From Mycetocola tolaasinivorans (GTDB lineage Bacteria; Actinomycetota; Actinomycetes; Actinomycetales; Microbacteriaceae), in assembly GCF_003667565.1 (NCBI RefSeq), contig NZ_RCUX01000002.1, positions 310,001 through 374,000 on the forward strand: a DNA stretch of 64,000 nt, read 5' to 3'. Numbering within the stretch: position 1 is the first letter of the stretch; each line of letters starts with the position of its first letter. Below are positions 51,890-60,840 of the stretch, one piece after another. Below the pieces are notes generated by a model, which had not been told where the DNA came from, did not search any database, and saw nothing but the letters and a program-made list of their open reading frames with translations. A program made the translations under genes and the position numbers.

Positions 51890-53533
51890 TTACCGTTCTG
51901 GGAGGGGGTGAGGGGAGTTCAGGGCGGCGATCCGGGTGCCGGGGATGGCCTCCAGAAGCTCGCGAGTGTAGGGGTGAGTGGGAGAGGTGAGGACGGTGTG
52001 GGTGGGAGCGTCTTCCACGATGCGGCCATCGCGCATCACGACAACGCGCTCGCTGAGGGCCGACACGATTGAGAGATCATGGGTGATGAGCACGAGTGTC
52101 ATGTGGCGCTCGCGTCTGAGCCGATCCAGCAGCGCCACCACCTCGGCGCGCACGAGGGCGTCGAGGGCCGAGACGGGTTCATCGGCAACCAGGAAATCGG
52201 GCTCGCTCGCGAGGGCCCGGGCGATCCCCACGCGCTGACGCTGACCACCGGAAAGCTGCGCCGGGTAGCGCGTCGCGAGCGCCGGATCAAGGGCGACCTC
52301 GCCGAGCAGCCGGCCGATTTCGCCCGGGAGCGCATCCCCGCTGATACCGCGGTTTTTTAGCGGCTCGGAAAGCTGAGCGGCCACGCTCCAGCGCGGATCC
52401 AGTGAGCTGAACTGATCCTGGAACACGTACTGTGCCCGGGCGATCCGCGGGTTCGCCGGCGCGATTCCGAGCTGTGGTGCAAGACTCAGCGCGCCCGACG
52501 TCGGCGCGGTCAGCCCGGTGATCATCCGGGCGAGGGTGGTCTTGCCCGAGCCGGATTCACCAACGATCGCCACCGATTCGCCCCGGCCGATGCTGAGGCT
52601 CACCGAATCCACCGCGGCCGGAGGTACCGGGCCGCGCCGCGGGGCGCGGCGGAACCGCTTGGTGAGGTCACGAACCTCCAGCAGGGGTTCGCGGGGTGGC
52701 TCATTGCCGGTGGGCGCCGCCGCGGTGTGTGCGCCCTCGACCCGGTTGGCCTCGATGAGCGCGCGCGTATACGGGTCAGCGGGCGCGGTGAGGATGCGGG
52801 CGGTGTCGCCGGATTCGACCAGGTGGCCGCTGCGGAGCACTCCGAGACGGTCTGCCCGATCGCCCACCACACCGATGTCGTGGCTGATGAGGAGTACGGC
52901 GAGGCCGAGGTCCTGACGCAGCTCGTCAATGAGATCAAGGATGTGCCGCTGCACGCGCACGTCCAGGGCGGTGGTGGGCTCATCGGCGATGAGAACGCGG
53001 GGGCCGCGGGCGAGCGCCATCGCGATCATGACCCGCTGCGCCAGGCCCCCGGAGAGCTCCCGGGGAAACGCATCCAATCGCTCGGTCGCGCGCGGCACGC
53101 CCACCCGATCCAGCAGTTCTCGGGCCTGACGGGTGCGCTCGCCCCGCGGGGTTGCGCGTGGCAGGGCTTCAATTAGCTGTTCGCGCACGCTGAGCCGCGG
53201 GTTGAGTGCGGTGGTGGGGCTCTGGAAGATCACACCAACCTCGTCACGGCGCCAGGCGCGCATGGCCGCGGTATCCCTCGCCTCGGGCAGCTGGCGCGAC
53301 CCGATGCTGACTCGGCCCGTCTGAATCCCGGAGTGTGGCGAACGCAGCCCGGCGATACTCAGCCCGGTCACGGATTTCCCCGAGCCGGTTTCGCCGACGA
53401 GGCCGAAGCACTCACCCGCGCGAATATCGAAGGATACCCCGTGCACAATCGGGGTGAGCGCATCGGGGCGCCCGAAGCTCACCGAGAGATTCTCGACGCG
53501 CAGCAGTGGACCATCTTCGAGGATCAGATCCAT
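51890..53533 (-). CDS. dipeptide-type ABC ATPase, DppD-DppF fusion
   Basis: A 547-aa protein from ATG 53533 with two complete ABC modules. First: GETGSGKSV (47-55), LSGGLAQRVMIAMALARGPRVLIADEPTTALDV. Second: GESGSGKTT near residue 325, LSGGQRQRVGIARALASEPDFLVADEPVSALDA. Both P-loops keep Lys. Such fusions are common in actinobacterial oligopeptide-type importers. It overlaps the DppC-type permease gene by 10 bp. Confidence 0.93.
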   Translation of the reverse strand: MDLILEDGPLLRVENLSVSFGRPDALTPIVHGVSFDIRAGECFGLVGETGSGKSVTGLSIAGLRSPHSGIQTGRVSIGSRQLPEARDTAAMRAWRRDEVGVIFQSPTTALNPRLSVREQLIEALPRATPRGERTRQARELLDRVGVPRATERLDAFPRELSGGLAQRVMIAMALARGPRVLIADEPTTALDVRVQRHILDLIDELRQDLGLAVLLISHDIGVVGDRADRLGVLRSGHLVESGDTARILTAPADPYTRALIEANRVEGAHTAAAPTGNEPPREPLLEVRDLTKRFRRAPRRGPVPPAAVDSVSLSIGRGESVAIVGESGSGKTTLARMITGLTAPTSGALSLAPQLGIAPANPRIARAQYVFQDQFSSLDPRWSVAAQLSEPLKNRGISGDALPGEIGRLLGEVALDPALATRYPAQLSGGQRQRVGIARALASEPDFLVADEPVSALDALVRAEVVALLDRLRRERHMTLVLITHDLSIVSALSERVVVMRDGRIVEDAPTHTVLTSPTHPYTRELLEAIPGTRIAALNSPHPLPER

Positions 53534-54399
53534 GGAACACCTCCTCTTCCGGTGGCGGCAAAGCGCCGTGAGAGTGCATCGCCGACCATCTGGACGCCGA
53601 TCAGGAACACCACGAGCGCGAGCCCGGGGAACACCGGTCCCCACCAGGCATCGCCCAGCTGGGTTCGGGATTCGGCGATCATGAGCCCCCAGTTGGCGGT
53701 CGGCGGCTGGCTGCCCAGCCCCAGATAGCTGAGCCCGGATTCGGCCAGCACCGCGGTGGACACGTTGAATGTTACGGTCACGGCGAGCACTGGAATGAGG
53801 TGCGGCAGGATGTGGCCGCCGAAGGTACGGAGCCGACCGCTGCCGCCGAGCCGGGAGGCCTCAACGAAGGGGCTCGCGGTAAGCTCTCGGATTTTGTCAC
53901 GCACCACCCGGTAGTGCATCGGCCACCATTCGAGGCCGATAATGATGATGATTCCGAGCGGTGTCGTGCCAAACAGGGAGAGTGCGAGCAGGGCCAGTAC
54001 GAGGCCCGGGATCGACAGTTGAATGTCGGCGATGCGGCCGATAACGGCGTCCACGGTGCGTCCGGTGGCGGCCAGGAGCCCGAACAGGACCCCCAGGGTC
54101 ACGGCGATCAGGGTTGAGAACAGACCCACGATCAGTGCCGCGCGGCCACCGTACAGGACCCTGCTCAGCACGTCGCGCCCCACCTGGTCGGTGCCAAACG
54201 GGTGGAACGGATCGATGCTCGGCGCGGAGAGCATCGACCCCAGGTCAACCGCGTTGGGATCGTACGGGGCCAGTAGCGGTGCGAGCACGGTGCCGAGCAC
54301 CACGACGGCCACGATCGAGATCCCGACGACGAGCTGGGGCGTGGTGCCACTCCGATGAGCCGTTCGGCCACGAGCGCGCAGGCCCGCACCCACGCTCAT
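53524..54399 (-). CDS. dipeptide-type ABC permease (DppC)
   Basis: A 291-aa inner-membrane protein with about six helices. TDQVGRDVLSRVLYGGRAALIVGLFSTLIAVTLGVLFGLLA is the DppC signature, and ASRLGGSGRLRTFGGHILPHLIPVLAVTVTFNVSTAVLAE is the coupling loop. Overlaps the DppB gene by 4 bp and the ATPase gene by 10 bp. Confidence 0.93.
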   Translation of the reverse strand: MSVGAGLRARGRTAHRSGTTPQLVVGISIVAVVVLGTVLAPLLAPYDPNAVDLGSMLSAPSIDPFHPFGTDQVGRDVLSRVLYGGRAALIVGLFSTLIAVTLGVLFGLLAATGRTVDAVIGRIADIQLSIPGLVLALLALSLFGTTPLGIIIIIGLEWWPMHYRVVRDKIRELTASPFVEASRLGGSGRLRTFGGHILPHLIPVLAVTVTFNVSTAVLAESGLSYLGLGSQPPTANWGLMIAESRTQLGDAWWGPVFPGLALVVFLIGVQMVGDALSRRFAATGRGGVPWI

Positions 54400-55403
54400 C
54401 GCTCGACCCGGAACTGCGGGTTGAGGATCGCAACCACGATGTCCGCGAGCACGGTGGTCGTGACAAACGTGGTCGCGATGACCACCACCGCGGCGATCAC
54501 CACGGAGTAGTCCTGGTTCGTCACCGCATCCACCGTGAGCGCTCCAAGGCCCGGCCAGGCGAAGACAGACTCAACCAGGATTGCCCCGGCAAGCAGGGAA
54601 CCGCTCTGTACTCCGAGCAGCGAGATGACCGGCGCGAGGGCATTGGCAATCACGTGGCGGCGCAGGAACGGTGCCGCCGGGGTGCCCTTGGCGCGGGCGG
54701 CAAGCACGTGATCCTGCCCCAGGGTTTCCAGCAGCGAGGTGCGAAACACGCGGGCAATACCGGGGGCCACCACCGCGGCGAGGGTGAGCGCGGGGAGGAC
54801 GAGGTGCAGCGGGGTGCCGGAGCCGCTCGTGGGGAAGATCGGCAGAATCAGACCAAACAGGAGCACCAACACGATACCGAGGAAGAAGGAGGGGATGGCC
54901 TGCAGCGCGAAGATTCCGGTGAGGAGCGCATTCACCACGAACCGGTTACGGAGTACCACGGTGAGGTAACCAATGACGAGCCCGGCAAGCGCTCCGATGA
55001 TGATCGCGAGGATGGTCAGTGCCAGGGTATTACCGAGCGCGGTGAGAACCGGGCCGAAGGGATTGACCCCCATCCGCAGCGAGGGCGGGAACGAACCCGT
55101 TGCGACATCCCGTAGGAATACTAGGTACTGCACGAGCACGGGCCTGTCATAGCCGTGCTCGGCGGTGAGACGCGCGATCTCCTCATCGCTGGCCGCGCCG
55201 GCGAGGAGCAGACGGATGGGGTTTCCGGTGGCGGCGATCATGATGAACACCAGTGTGCAGGCACCAAATACGGCCCCAACGCCGCCGAGGATTCGGCCAA
55301 GAAGGAAGCGCGGCCAGGGGGAACGCCGACGCTCGGGACTCGCGGAATTGCTCGCTAGACCGGGGGTTTCGAGGGCGCTGGATGGGGATTCGAGCACGCT
55401 CAT
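54396..55403 (-). CDS. dipeptide-type ABC permease (DppB)
   Basis: A 335-aa permease from ATG 55403; the longer frame to 55562 adds non-coding-like sequence. TM1 is GRILGGVGAVFGACTLVFIM, and DRPVLVQYLVFLRDVATGSFPPSLRMGVNPFGPVLTALGNTLALTILA and LGQDHVLAARAKGTPAAPFLRRHVIANALAPVI match DppB. First gene of the leftward operon DppB-DppC-ATPase-binding protein-monooxygenase. Confidence 0.92.
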   Translation of the reverse strand: MSVLESPSSALETPGLASNSASPERRRSPWPRFLLGRILGGVGAVFGACTLVFIMIAATGNPIRLLLAGAASDEEIARLTAEHGYDRPVLVQYLVFLRDVATGSFPPSLRMGVNPFGPVLTALGNTLALTILAIIIGALAGLVIGYLTVVLRNRFVVNALLTGIFALQAIPSFFLGIVLVLLFGLILPIFPTSGSGTPLHLVLPALTLAAVVAPGIARVFRTSLLETLGQDHVLAARAKGTPAAPFLRRHVIANALAPVISLLGVQSGSLLAGAILVESVFAWPGLGALTVDAVTNQDYSVVIAAVVVIATTFVTTTVLADIVVAILNPQFRVER

Positions 55404-55547
55404 ACTGACCGCTGACACATGGGGATCACTCTCACACGGACGCCACCGGTTCGCGCTTTCCGTGGGGACGGAGCGCGCGCTCGGGGCGAGGTAACACTGG
55501 GGGATTTGTGTCCCTACGGCACCCGTGTGGGGTGCGCGTCGGCACAT

Positions 55548-55578
55548 CGCCGACGATAACAACTGTTGCTTATCGGCG
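55548..55578. promoter_or_regulatory. candidate operator upstream of the dppB-type operon
   Basis: GATAACAACTGTTGCTTATC (55555-55574) is a near-perfect palindrome, extended outward by CGCCGA and TCGGCG. It lies 145-175 bp upstream of the DppB-type start in a 273-bp region with no gene. The regulator is not encoded nearby. Confidence 0.45.
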
Positions 55579-55676
55579 TCCCGAACGTGTCGTCACGCGT
55601 TGTTTCATGACGGAGCGTTGCGCCGCGATTTCCCTCACGGCCGTGTGTGATGTAGTGAAACTACCTTTTGGCGCGG

Positions 55677-56780
55677 CTAGCGGCTGCTCCGGTGCTCGTG
55701 GATCGCCTCGAGCGTGGTGAGCAGGGTCTGGGCCGAGCGCTCCCAGGTGAAGGTGGTGATGTGCGCGCGGCCGGCCTCGACCAGCGCGGTGCGGCGGGCA
55801 TCATCGTCGAGTTCGAGCACGCGCGCACTCACTTCGGCGGGGGAGTCGGCGTCGAAATAGAGGGCACCGTCGCCGGCGACCTCACGGAAAATGTCCATGC
55901 CCGTGATCACCGCGGGCACTCCGAGCTCCAGCGCCTCGGCCACCGGCAGGCCGTAGCCCTCGTCGCGGCTCGCGGTGACGAGGATCGCGTCATTCAGCAG
56001 CATGGCCTCGTACTCCTCGTCGCTCACGCCACCGTGGAAGATGACGCGGGCACCGGCCGGGATCAGCGCCTCCAGCTCGGTGCGACGCTCGGGGGTGATG
56101 CGGCTCAGCAGGTGCAGGGTGTGTTCGGGGAGCCCGGCCATCGCGCGGATCAGCGTTTCGACGTTCTTATAGGGCATGAACGAGCCCATGTAGACGAGGT
56201 TGCGCGGAGCGCGCGAGATATCCGCCGCGGGCTTGTCGCCGCGCGGCTGCGGGGCGTTGGGGATGACCACGACCGGGCGGCGGGTGAGCTTCACCCGCTC
56301 AAAATCGGCCTTCGAGGTTTCGCTCACCGTGGCCACGACGTCCGCCGCGTTGAGGGTGAGCCGCTGCGGCACATAGGAGAGGTGGAACAGCCGCCAGCCC
56401 ATGCGGATAGGCCAAGCGAGGTTCTTCGGGGGCGTACGGTGGCGGTAGTAGATCATGTCGTGCAGGGTGAGCACGAGGCCAAACTTGCGTCCGGCCGCGC
56501 CGATGGTCTGCATCGCCGAGAACAGCACATCGGCGCGGTGACGGTTTAACAGGAGCGCGGTGAAGGGCTCGCGCCAGGAGGTCGGGGCGTGAATCAGCAG
56601 GGCCTCGGCTCCGGCGGGCAGCGAATCGCGCTGCGCGGGATCGTGGATGAGGTAGGTCACGCTGGTGCCCTCATCGGTGCTCACGAGCTCCGACAGGGCG
56701 GCGGCGAGGCTGGCCGAATAGCGGCTGATCCCGTCGTGAAAATCGGTACGGATGTAGCGCGCATCGAACAGGATCTTCAT
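55677..56780 (-). CDS. GT4-family glycosyltransferase
   Basis: A 367-aa cytoplasmic or membrane-associated enzyme. The N-terminal DARYIRTDFHDGISRYSASLAAAL glycine loop, the NLVYMGSFMPYKNVETLIRAM sugar-nucleotide region and SRDEGYGLPVAEALELGVPAVITGM, with the E-x7-E acidic pair, are GT-B family 4 features. It probably transfers a hexose (often mannose) to an envelope glycan. Donor and acceptor are unknown. Monocistronic, divergent from the PhnA-like gene. Confidence 0.9.
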   Translation of the reverse strand: MKILFDARYIRTDFHDGISRYSASLAAALSELVSTDEGTSVTYLIHDPAQRDSLPAGAEALLIHAPTSWREPFTALLLNRHRADVLFSAMQTIGAAGRKFGLVLTLHDMIYYRHRTPPKNLAWPIRMGWRLFHLSYVPQRLTLNAADVVATVSETSKADFERVKLTRRPVVVIPNAPQPRGDKPAADISRAPRNLVYMGSFMPYKNVETLIRAMAGLPEHTLHLLSRITPERRTELEALIPAGARVIFHGGVSDEEYEAMLLNDAILVTASRDEGYGLPVAEALELGVPAVITGMDIFREVAGDGALYFDADSPAEVSARVLELDDDARRTALVEAGRAHITTFTWERSAQTLLTTLEAIHEHRSSR

Positions 56781-56854
56781 CCTCCGAGCCTACCAGCGCA
56801 CCCGATTGCGACCCGCGCATGCGGCCCCGATCCGATTGCCGGTATCCTGCGGGA

Positions 56855-57226
56855 ATGACCGATTCGCTGCCTCCCTGCCCCGCCTGTTCCGGAATCTACG
56901 CCTATGAGATGGGCGCGCTGCTGGTGTGCCCGGAGTGCGGCCACGAGTGGAACGCCTCCGCCGAGGACGCTTCAGCGGCCGAGAATGGTGCTCCCGAGGA
57001 GCGCGAGATTCGAGACGCGGTGGGTAACGTGCTGAGCGACGGCGACACCGTGACCGTGATCCGCGACCTGAAGGTGGGTGGCGGCCAGGGATCGATTAAG
57101 GTCGGCACCAAGGTGCGCGGCATCCGCCTCGTGGACGGCGTCAACGGCCACGATATCGATTGTAAGGTGCCCGGTTTTGGTGCGATGCAGCTGAAGTCCA
57201 GCGTCGTCAAGCGGGTGGCCGACTAG
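56855..57226 (+). CDS. PhnA/YjdM-like zinc-ribbon protein
   Basis: A 123-aa protein from ATG 56855. The N-terminal zinc ribbon has CPACSGIYAYEMGALLVCPECGHEW, two CxxC pairs, followed by the PhnA core RDAVGNVLSDGDTVTVIRDLKVGG and IKVGTKVRGIRLVDG.NGHDIDCKV. Once linked to alkylphosphonate use, the E. coli homologue YjdM is not essential for that; the real function is uncertain. Confidence 0.93.
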   Translation: MTDSLPPCPACSGIYAYEMGALLVCPECGHEWNASAEDASAAENGAPEEREIRDAVGNVLSDGDTVTVIRDLKVGGGQGSIKVGTKVRGIRLVDGVNGHDIDCKVPGFGAMQLKSSVVKRVAD

Positions 57227-57245
57227 CGTACGCGTGCAGGCCAGA

Positions 57246-57272
57246 GCCCCCGATAGCCAGGCTACCGGGGGC
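57246..57272. terminator. terminator between convergent genes
   Basis: A 13-bp stem with one mismatch (57246-57258, 57260-57272) after the PhnA-like gene. Confidence 0.65.
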
Positions 57273-57293
57273 GTGTGGAAATGGTGCGGGGGT

Positions 57294-57794
57294 TTAGCGG
57301 GCGCGTGCGGGGCGGGTGGAACGGCTGGTGATAACCTCGCCCGGCTTGATCAGACCCATCTTGACGGCGCGGGCGTTGATTGCGAAGCGCTGTACGGCGA
57401 GCATGAGGGCGAGGTAGAAGGTCAGGGTGGCGACGCCGAGGCCCTCGGCGACGAAGAGGTCGACCAGGAGGTGCTGGGCGATACCGACGATCCAGAGCAC
57501 ACCGGTGATCCAGGAACCCTGGCGCATCGCGGTGCCGTTGTCGGACCAGAGGCGCACGGTGTGGGCGCGGATCAGGGCGATGCCGGCACCGATGGCGATG
57601 CTGACGAGGGTGAGGATGACGTCGGAGACGGTGAGCGGGTGGTCGGCGAGGAAGCCGTAGGCCCGAGCCACACCGACGGCGGCGAGGATGATCCAGAGCT
57701 TGTGGGAGGTGGTGAGGGGCTTGACCCGCAGCTGGTTGGTGAGCAGCCAGGCGAGGATGACGACGCTAATAACAACATTGATCACGATTTCCAT
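57294..57794 (-). CDS. membrane protein, CcdC/DUF1453-like
   Basis: A 166-aa protein with about five helices from ATG 57794 (an upstream in-frame start would extend into the promoter region). It opens MEIVINVVISVVILAWLLTN, then KLWIILAAVGVARAYGF, and ends with a basic, Arg-rich tail. The pattern is like CcdC/DUF1453 membrane proteins, but I am not certain. Divergent from the sensor kinase gene, so a possible target of that system. Confidence 0.6.
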   Translation of the reverse strand: MEIVINVVISVVILAWLLTNQLRVKPLTTSHKLWIILAAVGVARAYGFLADHPLTVSDVILTLVSIAIGAGIALIRAHTVRLWSDNGTAMRQGSWITGVLWIVGIAQHLLVDLFVAEGLGVATLTFYLALMLAVQRFAINARAVKMGLIKPGEVITSRSTRPARAR

Positions 57795-57907
57795 GTCTTC
57801 AGTCTGCCCTCGGCACTCGGCCGGCGGATCAACCATCCGGGTGGAGAAACGGGTGGAGATCGAGGTCTATCCCGCCCATTGCCGAATCGATCGCGCATGA
57901 TGGATGC

Positions 57908-59065
57908 ATGAGCCTCACTGACCCTGCCCCCGAGCACCGGATTGCCGATCGCGTGCTGAGCCCCGGCCGCACCATCGCGCGCATGGTGGTGCACCTGTTT
58001 GGTGTGGTGTCGGCGATCGCCGCGACGTTTGGTCTGGCGGGGCCGTTTGCTACCAAGGCACCGGCGATCGTGCTCTCCCTGATTGCATGCGTGGTGTGGA
58101 CCGCGGCGGCCTTTTACTGGCCCAAGCTCAGTGACACCGCGTTTTTCCGCGCCTGGGCGCTCATCTTCCTCCTGGGGGCGGTGGCCGGCGGGCTGGGGTC
58201 GGGTGGGGCATCGATCATCGTGCCGGTGGCCGTGTTTGTGCTGCTGGGTACCCCGTGGATCACCATTCAGCGCACGCTGTGGGTGGGGGCCGGAGCCGTC
58301 ATCGGCTATCTGGTGTCGCGCCTGTTTGCGCCGACCATCGAACCCAATGATCTGCCGCTGCTGATCAGTCTGGTCGGTGTGGTGGGCGTTTCGCTGATGC
58401 GCCGGATGGCGTCGACCGAGCGCGAGGCCGACCGCGAGCTCCTGGTGCAGCGCGCCGAAACCGCCGCGCTCGCCGAGCGGGCGCGTCTGGCCCGCGACCT
58501 CCACGACGTTCTGGCGCACTCGCTGGGCGGCCTGGTGATGCAGCTCGACGCGATCGACGTGATCGCCGAGGCGCAGGCGGCCGATCCCGGGCTGCGCGAG
58601 CGTATTCGGGGTGCCCGCACCCTCGCTCAGGAGGGGCTCGAGGATGCCCGCCGGGCGGTCGCGGCACTGCGCGAATCCGGGTCCCTGGAGGAGGCGCTGG
58701 AGACCCTGCGCCGCCACGCGGACGCCCTCGGCCATGCGGTGAGCGTCGACACCGAGGGCGACCTCGATTCGGTGCCCGCGGCGGTGGCCGATGCGCTGCG
58801 CGCCGCGGTGACCGAGGCCCTCACAAACGCGCGCAAGCACGCCCCCGGTGCCGCGAGCGCCGTGCGGGTGGAGGCGCAGAAGCAGCGGGCCAGCGTGCGG
58901 ATTTCCACCGGTGCGGGCATCGCGGATGCCGCGGGGTCGGCGATCCCCTCGGGAGGGCACGGCCTGGGCGGTTTGCGCGAGAGATTTAGTGCGCTGGGCG
59001 GCACGATCAGTGCCGGCGAACGGAACGGAGAATGGGTTGTGAGCGGCGAAATCGAGTACCACTGA
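57908..59065 (+). CDS. NarL-type sensor histidine kinase
   Basis: A 385-aa kinase. Four to five helices fill residues ~25-165, with no large outside domain, so it senses within the membrane. Then the HisKA_3 phosphoacceptor segment ARLARDLHDVLAHSLGGLVMQL with His199, an N-box (AVTEALTNARKHAPG), and HGLGGLRERFSALGGT. The G1 box has ISTGAGIAD in place of a DxGxG, a variation known in this class. It pairs with the LuxR-type regulator that follows. Confidence 0.9.
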   Translation: MSLTDPAPEHRIADRVLSPGRTIARMVVHLFGVVSAIAATFGLAGPFATKAPAIVLSLIACVVWTAAAFYWPKLSDTAFFRAWALIFLLGAVAGGLGSGGASIIVPVAVFVLLGTPWITIQRTLWVGAGAVIGYLVSRLFAPTIEPNDLPLLISLVGVVGVSLMRRMASTEREADRELLVQRAETAALAERARLARDLHDVLAHSLGGLVMQLDAIDVIAEAQAADPGLRERIRGARTLAQEGLEDARRAVAALRESGSLEEALETLRRHADALGHAVSVDTEGDLDSVPAAVADALRAAVTEALTNARKHAPGAASAVRVEAQKQRASVRISTGAGIADAAGSAIPSGGHGLGGLRERFSALGGTISAGERNGEWVVSGEIEYH

Positions 59066-59142
59066 TGCGGGCCGAACTCCCCGGGGTCTGGGATACTAGA
59101 GCTCCCGGCCGAAGTACCGGGGCTGACGAAGGGCCTGTGGAT

Positions 59143-59790
59143 ATGAGCGACTCCCCGGACATCCGCGTCCTCGTGGCCGATGACCAGGCCACCGTGCGCG
59201 ACGGCCTCGCCACGATCCTCGAATACTCACCCGGGGTGAGCGTTGTGGGCACCGCCGAAAATGGTGAGCGGGCCGTGGAACTGGCCCGTGAAACCCGGCC
59301 CGACGTGGTGCTGATGGACCTGCGCATGCCCGTGCTCGATGGCGCGGCCGCGACCCGGCAGATCCGCGCCGAACTTCCCGACACCGCGGTCCTCGTGCTC
59401 ACCACCTACGCGGATGACTCCTCGATCGCCGGCGCGCTCGCCGCGGGAGCCGCCGGCTATCTGACCAAGAGCGCGGGCCGTGAGCAGATCCTTGCCGCCC
59501 TCAACGCGACGGTGGCGGGGCAGCAGACCTTCGCCCCCGAGGTGGCGGCGGTCATGATCCGCGGGCTCGGCCAGCGTTCGGCCCGGCAGACCCTCGCCCG
59601 TGAGGCCGGCCTCACCGAGCGGGAGAGCGATGTCCTCGAACGCATGGGCCAGGGCGCGAGCAACCGCGAGATTGCCGAGGCCATGTTCGTCTCGCTCTCC
59701 ACCGTCAAGACCCACACCAACAACCTCTTCGCGAAGCTCGGGGTCTCCTCCCGCGCCGAGGCCATCGCCCGCCTGGGCGAGAGCGGCTAG
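59143..59790 (+). CDS. NarL/LuxR-family response regulator
   Basis: A 215-aa regulator. Receiver domain has acidic Asp13-Asp14 and phosphoacceptor Asp59 (VVLMDLRMP), then a C-terminal LuxR helix-turn-helix LTERESDVLERMGQGASNREIAEAMFVSLSTVKTHTNNLFAKLGV. I choose ATG 59143 with GAAGGG upstream; ATG 59065 overlaps the kinase stop and would add 26 residues. Target genes are not evident; the membrane protein at 57294 and the siderophore genes that converge on it are candidates only by position. Confidence 0.92.
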   Translation: MSDSPDIRVLVADDQATVRDGLATILEYSPGVSVVGTAENGERAVELARETRPDVVLMDLRMPVLDGAAATRQIRAELPDTAVLVLTTYADDSSIAGALAAGAAGYLTKSAGREQILAALNATVAGQQTFAPEVAAVMIRGLGQRSARQTLAREAGLTERESDVLERMGQGASNREIAEAMFVSLSTVKTHTNNLFAKLGVSSRAEAIARLGESG

Positions 59791-60840
59791 CGCGTGCGAT
59801 ACTCGCGGATCAGCAGCGCGAGGAAGTAGAGGCCGCCGATCGACACCGTGACCATGCCCACGGGCAGCTGAACCGGGGCGAAAATGCGCTGTGCGAGGAA
59901 GTCCGCGGCGATCAGGAGCACGCCCCCGATGAGCGCCGAGGGCAGCAGGGCAAGCCCCGCGGTTTTCGTCACACGGCGGGCGATCTGCGGGGCCACCAGG
60001 GCGATAAACGCGATCGGTCCGGCGATGGCCGTGACCGCGGCGGTGAGTGCAACCCCGAGCAGAATCGCGACCAGCCGTAACCGCGTCGTGTGGGTGCCGA
60101 GGGCCGCCGCCGCGTCATCGCCGAGTTCAAGCTGACGCAGTCCCGGGCCGAGCGCGATCGCCAGCGGAAGCAGAATCGCGAGGGTGATCGCGGCTGCCGG
60201 AAGATGCTCGATGCTGAGCCCGTTCAGGCTTCCGCTACCCCAGACCCCGGCGCGCATCGCGGCCTCGATCGGGGAGCGCAGGATCAGCCAGCTGTTAAAT
60301 GCACTGAGCATCGCGGCCACCCCGATGCCCACGATGATCAGCCGGAAGCCCTGCACCCCGCCGCGATAGGACAGCGCGAAGACCACCGCGGCGGTGAGAA
60401 TGCCGCCGATGAGTGAGCCGATCGCGGTACCCACGTATCCGCCGCCCAGCACGATCATCGCGATCAGTGCGCCGGTGTAGGAACCGGAGGCGAAACCGAT
60501 GACGTCCGGGGAACCCAGTGGGTTGCGGGTGAGCGACTGGAAGATTGCCCCCGATACCCCGAGCGCCGCCCCGAAGATCAGCGCCAGAAGGGCGCGGGGA
60601 AGCCGCCACTCGGTGATCACCATCGTGGCCCCCCGGATCGCCGGTGCCGGTAAAGACCGCGAGCACATCGGGCACCGGAATCGTGTACGTTCCCGAGCTC
60701 ACCGCGGCGACGACCAGGCACAGAGCGGCCACCAGGCACAGCAGTCCCACGAGGATGCCGCGGCGCTCGAGACGCAGCGACCACCAGCGCGTGCGCCACA
60801 CGAGGTGGTGCGGATTACGCGGCGGCGCAGCCCGGGTCAC
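59787..60840 (-). pseudogene. ferric-siderophore FecCD permease split by a one-base frameshift
   Basis: Starting at ATG 60840 (4-bp overlap with the upstream gene), the first ~69 residues give a normal FecCD N-terminus ending FTGTGDPG. The frame then breaks at a run of six cytosines on the plus strand (60629-60634; six G on the coding strand). The rest, in the next frame from ATMVITEWRLPRALLALIFGAALGVSGAIFQSLTRNPLGSPDVIGF to the end, is a perfect permease. Removing one G restores a single 350-aa protein. Either a true disruption, a slippage-variable gene, or a sequencing error in a homopolymer. Confidence 0.85.

Noticed and set aside
57908-59065. altered G1 box of the sensor kinase as loss of function
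   Set aside because: NarL-type kinases tolerate variation there, and H-box, N-box and G2-like motifs are intact.
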